DNA of 43,826 bases, taken from the IMG/VR virus record IMGVR_UViG_3300050017_000023, positions 1 to 43,826 of that record. One strand, written 5' to 3'. Within the stretch, counting starts at the first letter, position 1. Every line of letters begins with the position of its first letter. The translations under genes were made by a program, and so were the position numbers. Below, in pieces: positions 1 to 8,392 of this stretch. Source of the DNA: a virus. Below the pieces are notes generated by a model, which was not told where the DNA came from, made no database searches, and was given only the letters and a program-made list of their open reading frames with translations.

Positions 1-1
1 C

Positions 2-508
2 GGAATTGGATTCAACGCCCTTCTCTACAACACTGCGGGCCAGAACAGCGCGGTGGGGTATGGCGGGCTCGTCAGCAACACCAGCGGTGGATTCAACACC
101 GCGCTGGGATATAACGCTGGGTACGGCCCATCGGCGACGAATGCCAACACTACCGGCTCTTACAATAGTTTTCTGGGTTGGGAAGCCGCGCCTGGCTCGA
201 CAGTCCAGCAGACTTACATGACCGTGATCGGCGCGGGCGCCACAGGCACATGCTCCTCGTGTGTGGTGCTGGGCAGGCCAGCGGACATGGTTGTTGTTCC
301 GAATGGCTATAAGATCACGCCGCTTTACTCGGTAGCCGGGACCGCCCTGCCGGCATGTTCCGCAACCACCCTGCTGGAGCACCTGGGCGTGACCGATGCG
401 ACCTCTATTACCCCTGGCACCACTTACGCGGGCAGTTCGACTTACACCGTGACGGTCGAATGCGTGTCAAATTCCACCGGTCCCACCTATACGTGGATCA
501 TAGACTGA
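2..508 (+). CDS. Fibre-like repeat protein, C-terminal part (5' truncated by window edge)
   Basis: The frame is open from base 2, so the start lies outside the window. About 168 residues are visible. The first 60 residues hold repeats of the GFNTALGYNAG / GSYNSFLGWEA type with short N-T/S-G turns, a pattern known from trimeric fibres and adhesin heads. A region with paired cysteines (CSSC) follows, then a short threonine/serine-rich C-terminal domain. This suggests a virion appendage or exposed fibre. There is no S74 chaperone domain in the visible part. The stop overlaps the next start (TGATG), indicating translational coupling. The receptor or ligand cannot be told. Confidence 0.6.
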   Translation, partial: GIGFNALLYNTAGQNSAVGYGGLVSNTSGGFNTALGYNAGYGPSATNANTTGSYNSFLGWEAAPGSTVQQTYMTVIGAGATGTCSSCVVLGRPADMVVVPNGYKITPLYSVAGTALPACSATTLLEHLGVTDATSITPGTTYAGSSTYTVTVECVSNSTGPTYTWIID

Positions 509-840
509 TGCGGCTTTTGTCGGTCTTCCTGGTGGCATGTGCGCTCCATGCAAGTCCCTGGTCGAAGCTCTATAAGATCTCAGTCGCCGTCGTGGCCGCC
601 GCATCGGTAGCCGACGCCGCGACGTCGATGGGCAAAGGCGAGCTAAACCCCGCGCTGCGCTCTCCGGATCAACGCTTCGGCGCGCGAGGCATCGAGATCA
701 AATCCGGCATTGTAGCCGGAACACTTTTAACCGGCTGGCTGGCGACGCGGAAACACTCGCGAGCCCCGGCCGTCGTCGCCAATTTCGCCACGGCGGCGGT
801 GTATGGCGCTACGGCGCTGCACAACACCAAGGTCAAATAA
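508..840 (+). CDS. Small membrane protein of unknown function
   Basis: This is a 110-residue protein. The ATG at 508 is chosen because it overlaps the previous TGA, which is typical coupling; a longer in-frame ATG at 355 would lie wholly inside the fibre gene. Residues 1-16 resemble a signal peptide or membrane anchor. Residues 23-40 and about 67-82 are further hydrophobic stretches rich in Ala, Val and Gly. It ends with a short basic tail. Its position behind a fibre gene would suit a holin-, spanin- or anchor-like role, but no motif proves this. I do not recognise the family with certainty. Confidence 0.6.
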   Translation: MRLLSVFLVACALHASPWSKLYKISVAVVAAASVADAATSMGKGELNPALRSPDQRFGARGIEIKSGIVAGTLLTGWLATRKHSRAPAVVANFATAAVYGATALHNTKVK

Positions 841-842
841 CC

Positions 843-918
843 GTGGATGGTGGCTGGTGGCTGGTGGCTGGTGGCTGGAAACACAACCACTAGCCACTAG
901 CCACCGACCACCAGCCAC
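843..918. repeat. TGGCTGG tandem repeat forming a long imperfect hairpin
   Basis: The gap between the membrane gene and the scaffold gene is filled by about five head-to-tail copies of GGTGGCT (arm 843-878), an AAACACAA loop, and an inverted arm of CCACTAG/CCAGCCAC units (886-918). The transcript could fold into a stem of about 30 bp. No T-run follows, so it is not a classic intrinsic terminator, but it could attenuate transcription or protect an mRNA end. Related CCAGCCAC words recur at 1955-1978 and, in frame, at 28080-28115. Confidence 0.7.
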
Positions 919-992
919 AAGTTTTCGGCCTGCTTGGCTCACACGGAGCTGGCTGGGCCACCCGCGCACTGTCGAAAGATAGCGCGCCCCCC

Positions 993-1952
993 ATGACAGA
1001 CAACGACACTCTTGTAATCCCTGCGCCCGGTGAGGCGAGCAACGAGCAGGCCGTCGAGCCTACTCTGATCGAAAGCGATTTTCGCGCGTACCGGAAATTC
1101 CGGGAAACGGGCGAAGAGCCTGCCCCGCAGGAAGAAGATGCTACGACCGCTGTTGGCGATGACACGCCGGCGGAAACCGCTGCCGAGGATACGGACCTGG
1201 CAGACACTCCGGAGGACGGGGACGAAGACGAACCCGAACCCAACCAGCCCAAGAAAAAGGGCGGCTATCAACGCAAGATCGACAAGCTGGCGCGTGAGAA
1301 AGAAGAACTCGCCGCGCGACTTACGGCTCTCGAATCCAAGCTGGCAGGCGATGCGCCCGCTGGCGAGGTTCTCCCCACAAAGGAAGCCGCCGCGGCCGAC
1401 GACAGGCCCGTACCGGAAAACTTCGATACGTACGAAGAGTATGTTGACAAGTTGACCGATTGGAAGCTCGATCAACGCGCCAAGACCGCCGAGAAGACCA
1501 AAGCCGAAGACGCCGGACGCGAACGCGCCGCCGAGATCGGCAAGCAGTGGCAGGAACGGCAGGCCGAGGCCCGTAAGGACCCGTCCATGCCCGATTTCGA
1601 TAAAGTGACGCAAGCCGACATTCCGGTATCCGACGCCATGGGCGCCGTGCTGCTGGAGTCTCCGGACGGAGCGAAGCTGGCCTATTGGCTGGGCAAGAAT
1701 CCGTCTGAAGCCGAACGGATCTCGAAATTGCATCCCCTGGCCGCCGCCGCTGAATTGGGCGGAATCATCAAGGATCTGAAAGCCTCCTCCAAACCGCAAC
1801 CCCCGGCCGCTTCACGCGCGCCCAAGCCAATCACGCCCGTCAATCGCGGCGGCACCACGGCTACCCATGCCGGCGGTGTCTACGACGAAAAGACGGCCAA
1901 CGATTTCACCGCTTGGAACAAAGCGCGCAACGCGCAACTGGGCAAGAAGTAA
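993..1952 (+). CDS. Capsid scaffolding protein (P22 gp8-like)
   Basis: The protein has 319 residues, against 303 for P22 gp8. It has a disordered, very acidic first third (runs of Glu/Asp about residues 30-88), then a Lys-rich hinge (PKKKGG) and a charged coiled coil (about 93-125). A helical Gln/Glu/Arg-rich middle follows, and a short basic C-terminus ends in KK. P22 scaffold binds coat through a basic C-terminal helical hairpin, and this layout fits. The gene lies directly upstream of the coat gene, as in P22-like phages. Function is assigned from composition, length and position, not from a strict signature. The role would be transient: co-assembly with coat, then exit from the procapsid. 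Confidence 0.8.
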   Translation: MTDNDTLVIPAPGEASNEQAVEPTLIESDFRAYRKFRETGEEPAPQEEDATTAVGDDTPAETAAEDTDLADTPEDGDEDEPEPNQPKKKGGYQRKIDKLAREKEELAARLTALESKLAGDAPAGEVLPTKEAAAADDRPVPENFDTYEEYVDKLTDWKLDQRAKTAEKTKAEDAGRERAAEIGKQWQERQAEARKDPSMPDFDKVTQADIPVSDAMGAVLLESPDGAKLAYWLGKNPSEAERISKLHPLAAAAELGGIIKDLKASSKPQPPAASRAPKPITPVNRGGTTATHAGGVYDEKTANDFTAWNKARNAQLGKK

Positions 1953-1957
1953 GTCAC

Positions 1958-1978
1958 CAGCCACTGACTAAGTGGCTG
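1958..1978 (+). other. Hairpin in scaffold-coat intergenic region
   Basis: A perfect 8-bp inverted repeat, CAGCCACT (1958-1965) and AGTGGCTG (1971-1978) with a 5-nt loop, starts 5 bases after the scaffold stop. No T-run follows. It uses the same CCAGCCAC word as the large hairpin at 843-918. It could stabilise an mRNA end between scaffold and coat, whose products are needed in different amounts. Confidence 0.55.
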
Positions 1979-2000
1979 TAACTCGCTTCACAACCAACTA

Positions 2001-2020
2001 CCGGCGTGATGCCGGAAGGA
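2001..2020 (+). promoter_or_regulatory. Shine-Dalgarno of coat gene with overlapping small hairpin
   Basis: GGAAGGA (2014-2020) sits 7 bases before the coat ATG and is among the best ribosome-binding sites in the structural cluster, as expected for the major capsid protein. CCGGC (2001-2005) pairs with GCCGG (2011-2015), so a 5-bp stem touches the first bases of the site and could modulate initiation. Confidence 0.5.
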
Positions 2021-2027
2021 ACACCCC

Positions 2028-3260
2028 ATGAGCAACGCTCTACTTACCCCGCAGATCATCGTCAACGAGCTACTGCGGCGCTTTCAGAACAACCTCGCTT
2101 TCGCCGGCGGAATCCGCCACGAATACGATGGCGAGTTCGGTCAAAAAGGCAGCAAGGTCGGGGACACGATCAATTTGCGCATCCCCGTGCGTTTCGGCGC
2201 TGCGGACGGCGCAACCCTCGTTGTGCAGGATGTGACCGAGTTGAAGGTCCCGTTGACCCTCAACAAGCAGAAGCACGTCGGCTTCTCTTTCACCTCCAAG
2301 GATCTGACTCTCACCGTGGATCGCTTCGGCGAGCGGTACTTGGATTCGGCGGCCGTCGCGCTGGCGAACCAGGTGGATCTCGACGGGCTCACCCTCGCAT
2401 CGACCGCCGCATTCAACGCGGTAGGCACTCCCGGCACCATCCCGACCGCGCTGAAGACCTATAACTACGGCTCCGCGCTGCTCGATAAGTCCGGTTGCCC
2501 GTTCGACGAAAAGCGTTCGACGGTGATCACGCCGGATATGAACGTCGAGATCGTCGACGCGCTCAAAGGCCTGCTGGTTCCCGCCAAGCAGATCGGACCC
2601 CAATACGAGAAGGGCCGCATGGGTCATGCGGTGGGCCTCGACTGGAAGACCGATCAGAACTGCGTCACCCACACCTACGGGCCGCAGGGCGGCGCGCCAC
2701 TGGTCAACACCGCCGGCCAGACCGGTTCCACGCTGCTCACCAAGGGCTGGACCGCCGCCGCCGCGCCGCGCCTCTCCGTTAGCGATCGTTTCACCATCGC
2801 TGGCGTCTATATGGTCAACCCGGTTTCCGGCGCCGTGTCCACCACGCTGCAAACCTTCGTCGTGACGGCCCCGTTCTCCTCGGCCGCCGATGGCACCGGC
2901 ACCATTCAGATTTCGCCGGCAATCTCTTTGCCCGGCACCGGCACCAACGGGATCAACCCGTATGCCACCGTGTCGGCCTCGCCCGCTGACGGCGCCGCGA
3001 TCACCGTGAACGGCGCAGCCAACGTGCTGAGCCCCACCGGCCTGATCTATCACCGCGATTCCATGGCCTTCGCCATGGCCGAATTGGAGCTGCCGCAGGG
3101 CGTCCACTTCCGCGCTCGCCAAACCGATCCGGACACCGGCATGAGTCTGCGGATCGTGTCGATGTACGATATCATGAACGATCTTTTTGCGACCCGCGTG
3201 GATTGCATATACGGTTTTGCCGTTGCTCTCCCCCAATGGTTGGTTGCAGTTCAGAGCTAA
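2028..3260 (+). CDS. Major capsid (coat) protein, P22 coat-like
   Basis: The protein has 410 residues (P22 gp5 has 430). The N-terminal part has the EFGQKGSKVGDTINLRIPVRF-type stretch (about residues 40-60) found near the N-arm of P22-like coats, then DRFGERYLDSAA and ANQVDLDGL. A later beta-rich segment (about 248-330) carries SDRFTIAGVYMVNP, equivalent to the GDKISFAGV element of P22 coat. An amphipathic C-terminal segment ends in a Gln/Trp/Val tail. The fold is expected to be HK97-like with an inserted domain. The start has a strong ribosome-binding site. It assembles the procapsid shell on the upstream scaffold product. Confidence 0.88.
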   Translation: MSNALLTPQIIVNELLRRFQNNLAFAGGIRHEYDGEFGQKGSKVGDTINLRIPVRFGAADGATLVVQDVTELKVPLTLNKQKHVGFSFTSKDLTLTVDRFGERYLDSAAVALANQVDLDGLTLASTAAFNAVGTPGTIPTALKTYNYGSALLDKSGCPFDEKRSTVITPDMNVEIVDALKGLLVPAKQIGPQYEKGRMGHAVGLDWKTDQNCVTHTYGPQGGAPLVNTAGQTGSTLLTKGWTAAAAPRLSVSDRFTIAGVYMVNPVSGAVSTTLQTFVVTAPFSSAADGTGTIQISPAISLPGTGTNGINPYATVSASPADGAAITVNGAANVLSPTGLIYHRDSMAFAMAELELPQGVHFRARQTDPDTGMSLRIVSMYDIMNDLFATRVDCIYGFAVALPQWLVAVQS

Positions 3261-3287
3261 CCACTCACTCACCAAGTAAGTAAGTTG

Positions 3288-3324
3288 CTGGCGGCGAGTG
3301 ACTCAGCGAGTCACAAGCCGCCAG
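3288..3324 (+). other. Nested inverted repeats after the coat gene
   Basis: CTGGCGGC (3288-3295) pairs with GCCGCCAG (3317-3324). Inside it GTGACT (3298-3303) pairs with AGTCAC (3309-3314). The two stems stack into one long hairpin about 28 bases after the coat stop. There is no T-tract, so it may be a transcript-stabilising or Rho-modulated element rather than a simple terminator. The rest of the 206-base gap (3261-3466) holds only direct CACTCACTCACC / AAGTAAGTAAG steps and no gene. Confidence 0.6.
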
Positions 3325-3466
3325 TGACCATTCACCTTGCAAGTACCTAACACAAGTTTCGGCAACGACCAAACCGCGTACCGTCGAGAGACAGAATGCG
3401 TGCGGCGCTGCCGCTCGGGGGTGAGGCCGCGGCCCCGCCCCCAACTTCCATTTCAGGAGCCCTCCA

Positions 3467-3718
3467 TTGTCACTGCAAAAGTTCTACCCCAAGATGCTGT
3501 ACTCTGCCACCGAACCCGCCATCGTCGTCCAGAACCCCGCCGAACACGATGAACGCCGCAAAGAAGGCTGGTCCGAGACGCCCGTCGCGACCGTCGATCC
3601 GCTGGCGGAACTGCGCGCCGAGAACGCCAAGCTCAAAGCGGAAAACGAGACGCTGCGCAACGCGATGGCGCTGCTGCCGGCCGTTCCCGAAGCGCCCGCG
3701 AAGAAGGCCGGTAAGTAA
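3467..3718 (+). CDS. Small coiled-coil structural protein, unknown
   Basis: The protein has 83 residues from a TTG start with CAGGAG 8 bases upstream. The N-terminal half is SLQKFYPKMLYS followed by a short TEPAIVVQNPAEHD stretch. Residues 46-68 form a leucine-zipper-like coiled coil (LAELRAENAKLKAENETLRN). The tail is Pro/Ala/Lys-rich. It sits between the coat and adaptor genes, and its stop is immediately followed by the next start. Proteins of this size and place are sometimes decoration or head-completion factors; no specific function can be assigned. Confidence 0.6.
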   Translation: MSLQKFYPKMLYSATEPAIVVQNPAEHDERRKEGWSETPVATVDPLAELRAENAKLKAENETLRNAMALLPAVPEAPAKKAGK

Positions 3719-4435
3719 GTGCAGGTTACATCGACCGCCCTCACTACCAGCGCGATGGTGCTGCTGAATGAAGTGTCTCCCGCCGAGACGCTTTCGGACG
3801 ACGAGTTAGCGGACGGATTGCAGCATACCAACGAGATCCTGGAAACGCTGGCCGTCGAACAATCGACCATCCCGTACCTCACCCACGAGACGTTTCCCAT
3901 GATCGGCGCCGCGAGCTACACCATTGGCGGCGCGCTGAATACCGTGGGCGGCACGCTGGCCTCGACGCGCCCGCTGCGTATCCTGGCGGCTTCGACGGTG
4001 GACATTGCCGGCGCGAGTCATCCCGTGCGCCTCGTGACGGCCGCGGAGTGGGAAGCGCTGCCGGATCGCACGCGCACCGGCCTGTTCGCCGAAGTGCTTT
4101 TCTCCGATGGCGGATTCCCCATGAATACGTGGTATCTGTCGCCGAAGCCGGCCGCCGGTTCGCTGGTCACCGACTCGCTGAAGCTGCTCACCGCGTTTCC
4201 CGATCTCATCACCGCCATCGAGCTGGCCCCCGGCTATCTCAATTACCTGCGGCATTTGCTGGCCGCCATCCTGGCCCCCGAGTACGGACGCGACCCGTCC
4301 ATCGTGGCGGGAGGTCTGGCGCTGGCGAAAGCGGCCGTCATCACGCTCAACGCGCAAACCCTCGGCCCGGTATCGCCGGAATCCATGCAGGCTACCGGCG
4401 CGGGGCAACCGCAGCAGCAGCAGCAGGCGGCCTAA
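3719..4435 (+). CDS. P22 gp4-like head-tail adaptor, first copy
   Basis: The protein has 238 residues from a GTG start adjacent to the previous TAA. A helical N-terminus leads into ETFPMIGAASYTIG, then a basic RPLRILAAS strand, FSDGGFPMNTWYLSPKP, and a C-terminal helix region (APGYLNYLRHLLAAILAPEYG). These match, in order, elements of the gp4-type adaptor that attaches below the portal ring in P22-like phages. It ends in a poly-Gln tail. The next gene is a paralogue with the same elements. P22 gp4 also carries a muramidase activity; nothing here shows that it is kept. Confidence 0.7.
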   Translation: MQVTSTALTTSAMVLLNEVSPAETLSDDELADGLQHTNEILETLAVEQSTIPYLTHETFPMIGAASYTIGGALNTVGGTLASTRPLRILAASTVDIAGASHPVRLVTAAEWEALPDRTRTGLFAEVLFSDGGFPMNTWYLSPKPAAGSLVTDSLKLLTAFPDLITAIELAPGYLNYLRHLLAAILAPEYGRDPSIVAGGLALAKAAVITLNAQTLGPVSPESMQATGAGQPQQQQQAA

Positions 4436-5182
4436 ATGTCGAGCCTCATCGTCACCGGAACCACCTTCATGCGCGGCGCGCTGCGCTGCATCGGACAGTT
4501 GCGTCCCGGGCGCGGTCCCGGTCCCTCCGAACTGATCGACGCCACGTATGTGTTCAACCGCATGCTGGACTACCTCGGCATCGATCGCGGGAACATCTTC
4601 ACCATCGCGATCAATCAGTATCCCCTGACGGCGGGCAAGCAGAGTTACCAGATGGGTCCGTCCGTCGTCGCTCCCGACTGGCCGGCGCTTCGGCCGGTCA
4701 AGATCGATATCGCGAACCTCATCATCACCAGCAATGTCGCCTCACCGCTCACGCAGCCGCTGGCGATCTGGGATGACGTGGCGTGGGCGTCCATCGCGCT
4801 CAAGGCGACGCCCTCGACGCTGCCGCAAGGCATCTTCAACGACGGCGGCAACCCGGTTTCGACCATCTGGACGTGGCCGGCGGAATCCATCGGCGGCAAC
4901 CTGGTCGAGCTTTATACGTGGCAGACCTTCCAGCAGATCCTCGATATCACCCAGCAGCTCGTCTTTCCCGATGGTTACTGTGAGGCACTCACTTACAACC
5001 TCGCCGTGCGCTTGTCTATCGAATGGGGCAGGCCGCTCAATCCCGGCGTGGCGGAACTGGCAAAAGAGACGCTGGCCGCCATCCAACGGATCAACGCGCC
5101 GCATCCGGTCCTGCACTGTGAGCCGATCATGCACGGCGGCGGTAAAAACTACTTCAACATCCTGACGGGGCAACCCACTTGA
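4436..5182 (+). CDS. P22 gp4-like head-tail adaptor, second copy
   Basis: The protein has 248 residues; its ATG directly abuts the previous stop. It has ATYVFNRMLDYLGIDR, FTIAINQYPLTAGKQSYQMG, a RPVKIDIANL strand, GIFNDGGNPVSTIWTWP, LVELYTWQTF, and FPDGYCEALTYNLAVRLSIE, a standard signature of the gp4-like adaptor family. It is closer to the family norm than the preceding gene. The two are likely an old tandem duplication, perhaps forming alternating or stacked rings under the portal. The TGA overlaps the next TTG start. Confidence 0.75.
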   Translation: MSSLIVTGTTFMRGALRCIGQLRPGRGPGPSELIDATYVFNRMLDYLGIDRGNIFTIAINQYPLTAGKQSYQMGPSVVAPDWPALRPVKIDIANLIITSNVASPLTQPLAIWDDVAWASIALKATPSTLPQGIFNDGGNPVSTIWTWPAESIGGNLVELYTWQTFQQILDITQQLVFPDGYCEALTYNLAVRLSIEWGRPLNPGVAELAKETLAAIQRINAPHPVLHCEPIMHGGGKNYFNILTGQPT

Positions 5183-6912
5183 AATTCGAGGCATTCACAG
5201 AGGGCTTTTATAGCTTCCCTTCGGTGGACGTGGCGAGTCAGTTGTGCATCAACTATTACCCCGATCTGCTCGAAGGCCAAGCCCCCTCCGTCACCAATCG
5301 CGCGGGCAGCGAAAAGGCGTGGAAAGTCCTCACGCCAACGCCTGGGCTGCAATTATTCTGCACCCTCCCCACGCTTCCGGTACGCGGGCTATGGGCAGGC
5401 GAGCAACGCCTGTTCGCGGCGGGCGGCGCCATCCTCTACGAAGTGATCGGCGGCGGCCTGGGCGGCGGCGCGGTCACTTTCGTCAACCACGGCAACATCG
5501 GCAACGACGGCAATCCCGTCCAATTCTTTCCCAACGGATCGCAGTTATTCATCGCGTCGGCGGGACAAGCGTATATCGACACCGGCTTGGGCGCGGTCAA
5601 GTGCCAATTCTCCTCGCAATTGACCGACCTCGTAATCGACGCCACCACCGGACGGCTCACCACCGTGACCGGAGGCGAGTTCGATGCTACCGATATCGGA
5701 TGCCCGGTCACCGTCACCGGCGGCGCGGGCTTCAACGTCGGCAGCATCACCATCACCGCGGTGGATGCCAACGGCATGGCTACCGGATCGTCGAGCTGGG
5801 GCACGGCGGGCTCGACCGGCGGCACCGCCATCGAATGGCTGGGGACTGTCGTCGGCGGCGCATTTGTGCCTTCCTACGTCACCGCTTCCTGCGGCGCATA
5901 TCTTGACGGCACGTTTTTTGCGGCCACGCCCTCGAACAAGACGGTCTATTTCAGCGGCGTCAACGACGGAGTGGACGGCTGGGATCCGCTCAACGTATTG
6001 AGCAAGATTTCCTATCCCGACAACGTGGCGATGATGCTCTGCGACCACCAGGAAATCTACTTGTTCGGCGACGAGGAATCGACCGAAGTATGGCGCGACG
6101 TGGGCAACGCCGATAACCCCTTTCAGAAAGATCCCGGCTGTTTCATGCACTACGGCTGCTGCTCTCCCTGGGCGACGGTGCGGGTGGGCGGCGGCGTGGC
6201 GTGGATCGGCGGCGACGTGCGGCGCGGCGAGCGCGTGGCCTTCGTGGCCGTGGGCTACACTCCGCAGCGGGTTTCGACGGCCGCAGTGGAGAAGGCCTGG
6301 GCTTCCTACGCGACCGTGGGCGATGCGGTGGCCTACAGCATCATCCATGACGGCCAGGAGTTCTGGGTCATTTCTTTTCCGACCGCCAATATCACCTGGG
6401 CTTATTCTCTGACCCTCGGCGAGTGGCACCAGCGCGGCTGGTGGAACGGCGCGGGCTGGGACCGCCAGCGCGGCGCTTTCCATTGCTGCGTGGCGCTCGC
6501 GACCGGCGCGACCCCATCGAACGAGCAGCATTACGTGGGCGATTGGCAGAATGGCAACATCTACACCATGTCGGCGGCCTATGCCACCGATAACGGTGTC
6601 GCGATCCACCGCCGCAGGCGTGCTCCACACCTCTCCAACGAGAACAAGCGCCGCTTTTATTCGCGCGCCGAAGTGGACGCCGACGTGGGCAGCGCGGATA
6701 TCGACGAAGCTCCCCAGCGCATCGCGTGGCGGCGCTTCGGCGAGGGCCGCGATCGGGTGTGGCAGCTCGATGACGATGGGGCGGGAAACCTCACTATCGG
6801 ATGGAGCGACGATCGCTGTAAAAACTTCGCGACCAAGACGGCCATCAACGTCTCCGACACTTCGCCGTCAGTGGTTGCGCTCTATTTGAGATTCGTCGAA
6901 GGGACAGCGTAA
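5179..6912 (+). CDS. P22 gp10-like packaged-DNA stabilisation / tail protein
   Basis: The protein has 577 residues from a TTG start overlapping the upstream stop (TTGA). P22 gp10 has 472 residues. The N-terminus (SVDVASQLCINYYPDLLEG...VTNRAGSEKAWKVLTPTPGL) and later blade-like repeats (RGLWAGEQRLFAAGG, YLFGDEESTEVWRDVG, GGGVAWIGGDVRRG, GEWHQRGWWNG) follow the gp10/Phage_stabilise pattern of a tail-hub beta-propeller. An extra threonine/glycine-rich insertion (about 155-220) explains the greater length. In P22 this protein sits below gp4 and seals packaged DNA. Gene order gp4 then gp10 is conserved here. Residues past 480 are rich in Arg/Asp and probably form the distal edge. Confidence 0.75.
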   Translation: MKFEAFTEGFYSFPSVDVASQLCINYYPDLLEGQAPSVTNRAGSEKAWKVLTPTPGLQLFCTLPTLPVRGLWAGEQRLFAAGGAILYEVIGGGLGGGAVTFVNHGNIGNDGNPVQFFPNGSQLFIASAGQAYIDTGLGAVKCQFSSQLTDLVIDATTGRLTTVTGGEFDATDIGCPVTVTGGAGFNVGSITITAVDANGMATGSSSWGTAGSTGGTAIEWLGTVVGGAFVPSYVTASCGAYLDGTFFAATPSNKTVYFSGVNDGVDGWDPLNVLSKISYPDNVAMMLCDHQEIYLFGDEESTEVWRDVGNADNPFQKDPGCFMHYGCCSPWATVRVGGGVAWIGGDVRRGERVAFVAVGYTPQRVSTAAVEKAWASYATVGDAVAYSIIHDGQEFWVISFPTANITWAYSLTLGEWHQRGWWNGAGWDRQRGAFHCCVALATGATPSNEQHYVGDWQNGNIYTMSAAYATDNGVAIHRRRRAPHLSNENKRRFYSRAEVDADVGSADIDEAPQRIAWRRFGEGRDRVWQLDDDGAGNLTIGWSDDRCKNFATKTAINVSDTSPSVVALYLRFVEGTA

Positions 6913-6913
6913 C

Positions 6914-7393
6914 GTGGCGAGCACTCCCACGCCCGCGCCCTCGATCCCAGTGGTTCCAATTCGAACCGCGATGTTTCAGGGGCAGCCGCTTCAGCCGCTC
7001 TCCGCGGTGTGGGTGGCTTTCTACGAGGACTTGATCCCTTCGGCGGCCACTTCGCAAGCCTACGGCCGCACGCTCGATCTCAACAATTGCACGGTGGGTA
7101 ACAATATCGCGCCGTGCCTCACCGCGCAGGCCTCCGGTACGGCCTTCGAAGTATCTGGCGTGCTGCGTAAAGCCATCACGGCGAATCTGGTGGTGCGAAT
7201 CAACGTCAATCAGAATCCCTTCATTACCTGCACCGTCAACGCGGTGGCGAAGCCTTTCACCGCCCTGACGTGGACGTCGTTCTCGACGGACGGCACGCTG
7301 GCGAAGGGCGACATTTTCAGCTTCGACGTGCTGGCCTCGGACGGCTCGATCGATCCCAATGGCATCGCGAGTTTCACGGTCCAATGGCGCTGA
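6914..7393 (+). CDS. Virion-associated protein of unknown function
   Basis: The protein has 159 residues from a GTG start one base after the previous stop. A short Pro-rich leader is followed by an all-beta type sequence: repeated V-x-V strands, an NNCTVGNNIAPC loop with two cysteines, and a C-terminal domain with FDVLASDGSIDPNG. The last 10 bases overlap the next gene. In P22 this position is taken by the tail needle gp26, but this protein has no needle-like coiled coil. I do not recognise the family; a tail-tip or fibre-attachment role is only a positional guess. Confidence 0.6.
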   Translation: MASTPTPAPSIPVVPIRTAMFQGQPLQPLSAVWVAFYEDLIPSAATSQAYGRTLDLNNCTVGNNIAPCLTAQASGTAFEVSGVLRKAITANLVVRINVNQNPFITCTVNAVAKPFTALTWTSFSTDGTLAKGDIFSFDVLASDGSIDPNGIASFTVQWR

Positions 7394-8379
7394 TTACTCC
7401 ACTGGCTTTGTCGCCGGATAACCCGCTGCCGGCGTGGGCGCTCAGTGGCGGCCCGCTGGTGTTTCAGCAGCTCGACGGATCGAGCGGCGCGGTACTGAGT
7501 GCGGCCCTGATCGCGGCGCTCCTGGCGGCCGGCTGGGTCGAGACGGCCACGCTATCGACCGGCGCAACCTTGCAGGCTACCAGCCCGCAGAGCCTCACCG
7601 TTCTACTCGACGTGACCTGGCTCACTTATGCGGGCACCGATTACGTGGGCGTGCAGCTCCACGGGACGGCGACCGGCTACCAGCATTACGTGGGATGCGC
7701 GGCGGCCCGCACGTTCCAGATTGTCGCTGGGCCGTGCCAAGGATTTCTCAGCCAGCCTGGCGTGGCGGGCCCGGCGAGCTATGGCAGCAATATCGCCTTC
7801 GGCATTCCGTATCTCGCACCCACCGATCCGGTTTATCCGGATGGCGCGCTGCCCGATGAATGCTGGTGGAGCAACGGAGACAAATGGCCTTCGGGGACGT
7901 CCAACTCGTTCCGCAACAACCTGGGCTACGTGGACGACAATCAGCCGGCCTGGTGCGCATACTTCCACCGGCCCGGCGAATCGACCACGCACTCGCTCGC
8001 GCTGCAGCACGGCGCGGTGGCGCTGATGTGCGTCGAGATGAGCTTCGGCGCGGGCGTTCCCACGCAGATGATCTATCCGCAACTTGAACCCTTCGCCCTG
8101 GAACCATTATTGGCGTGGGGCGATTGGTGCGCGGCCGGCTACGTATATCCGGCCGGCTTCGTTGGATTTCCGCCCAAGGTGCGCGGCCAACTTTACGATG
8201 CCATGATCCTCAGCGGCCCGCAGATCGGCAATGCCACGCCGGGCGGATCGGAACAACTGGTGCAACTCTACGGCGACAAAAGCATGTGGCTGAATTTCAG
8301 TTTTGGCTTGCCTCTGGCGAATCTCATGTTGCTCCTTCCCGGCGGCGAAAGCTCGGCAGTAGGGAACGTGGCTTACTAG
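7384..8379 (+). CDS. Tail/structural protein, paralogue of the 9653 gene
   Basis: The protein has 331 residues. The ATG at 7384 is preferred over an upstream in-frame ATG at 7270, which would overlap the preceding gene by more than 100 bases. It is rich in Gly, Ala, Trp and Pro and is probably all-beta. The N-terminal LIAALLAAGWVETATL matches LLEAAGWTQGPF of the 9653 product. A GQLYDAMILSGP element near residue 269 matches GQLYDAFVACAQ there, with an identical 18-base DNA stretch underneath. Both probably build the tail or fibre. There is no recognisable enzymatic motif. Confidence 0.65.
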   Translation: MALITPLALSPDNPLPAWALSGGPLVFQQLDGSSGAVLSAALIAALLAAGWVETATLSTGATLQATSPQSLTVLLDVTWLTYAGTDYVGVQLHGTATGYQHYVGCAAARTFQIVAGPCQGFLSQPGVAGPASYGSNIAFGIPYLAPTDPVYPDGALPDECWWSNGDKWPSGTSNSFRNNLGYVDDNQPAWCAYFHRPGESTTHSLALQHGAVALMCVEMSFGAGVPTQMIYPQLEPFALEPLLAWGDWCAAGYVYPAGFVGFPPKVRGQLYDAMILSGPQIGNATPGGSEQLVQLYGDKSMWLNFSFGLPLANLMLLLPGGESSAVGNVAY

Positions 8380-8392
8380 CTCAAAAATCAGA

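Noticed and set aside
843-918. CRISPR-like array
   Set aside because: Units are 7 bases with no unique spacers; a simple tandem repeat with an inverted arm.
2070-3275. 401-codon minus-strand frame opposite the coat gene
   Set aside because: Mirror of coat codons, His/Arg/Gly-rich, no own signals.
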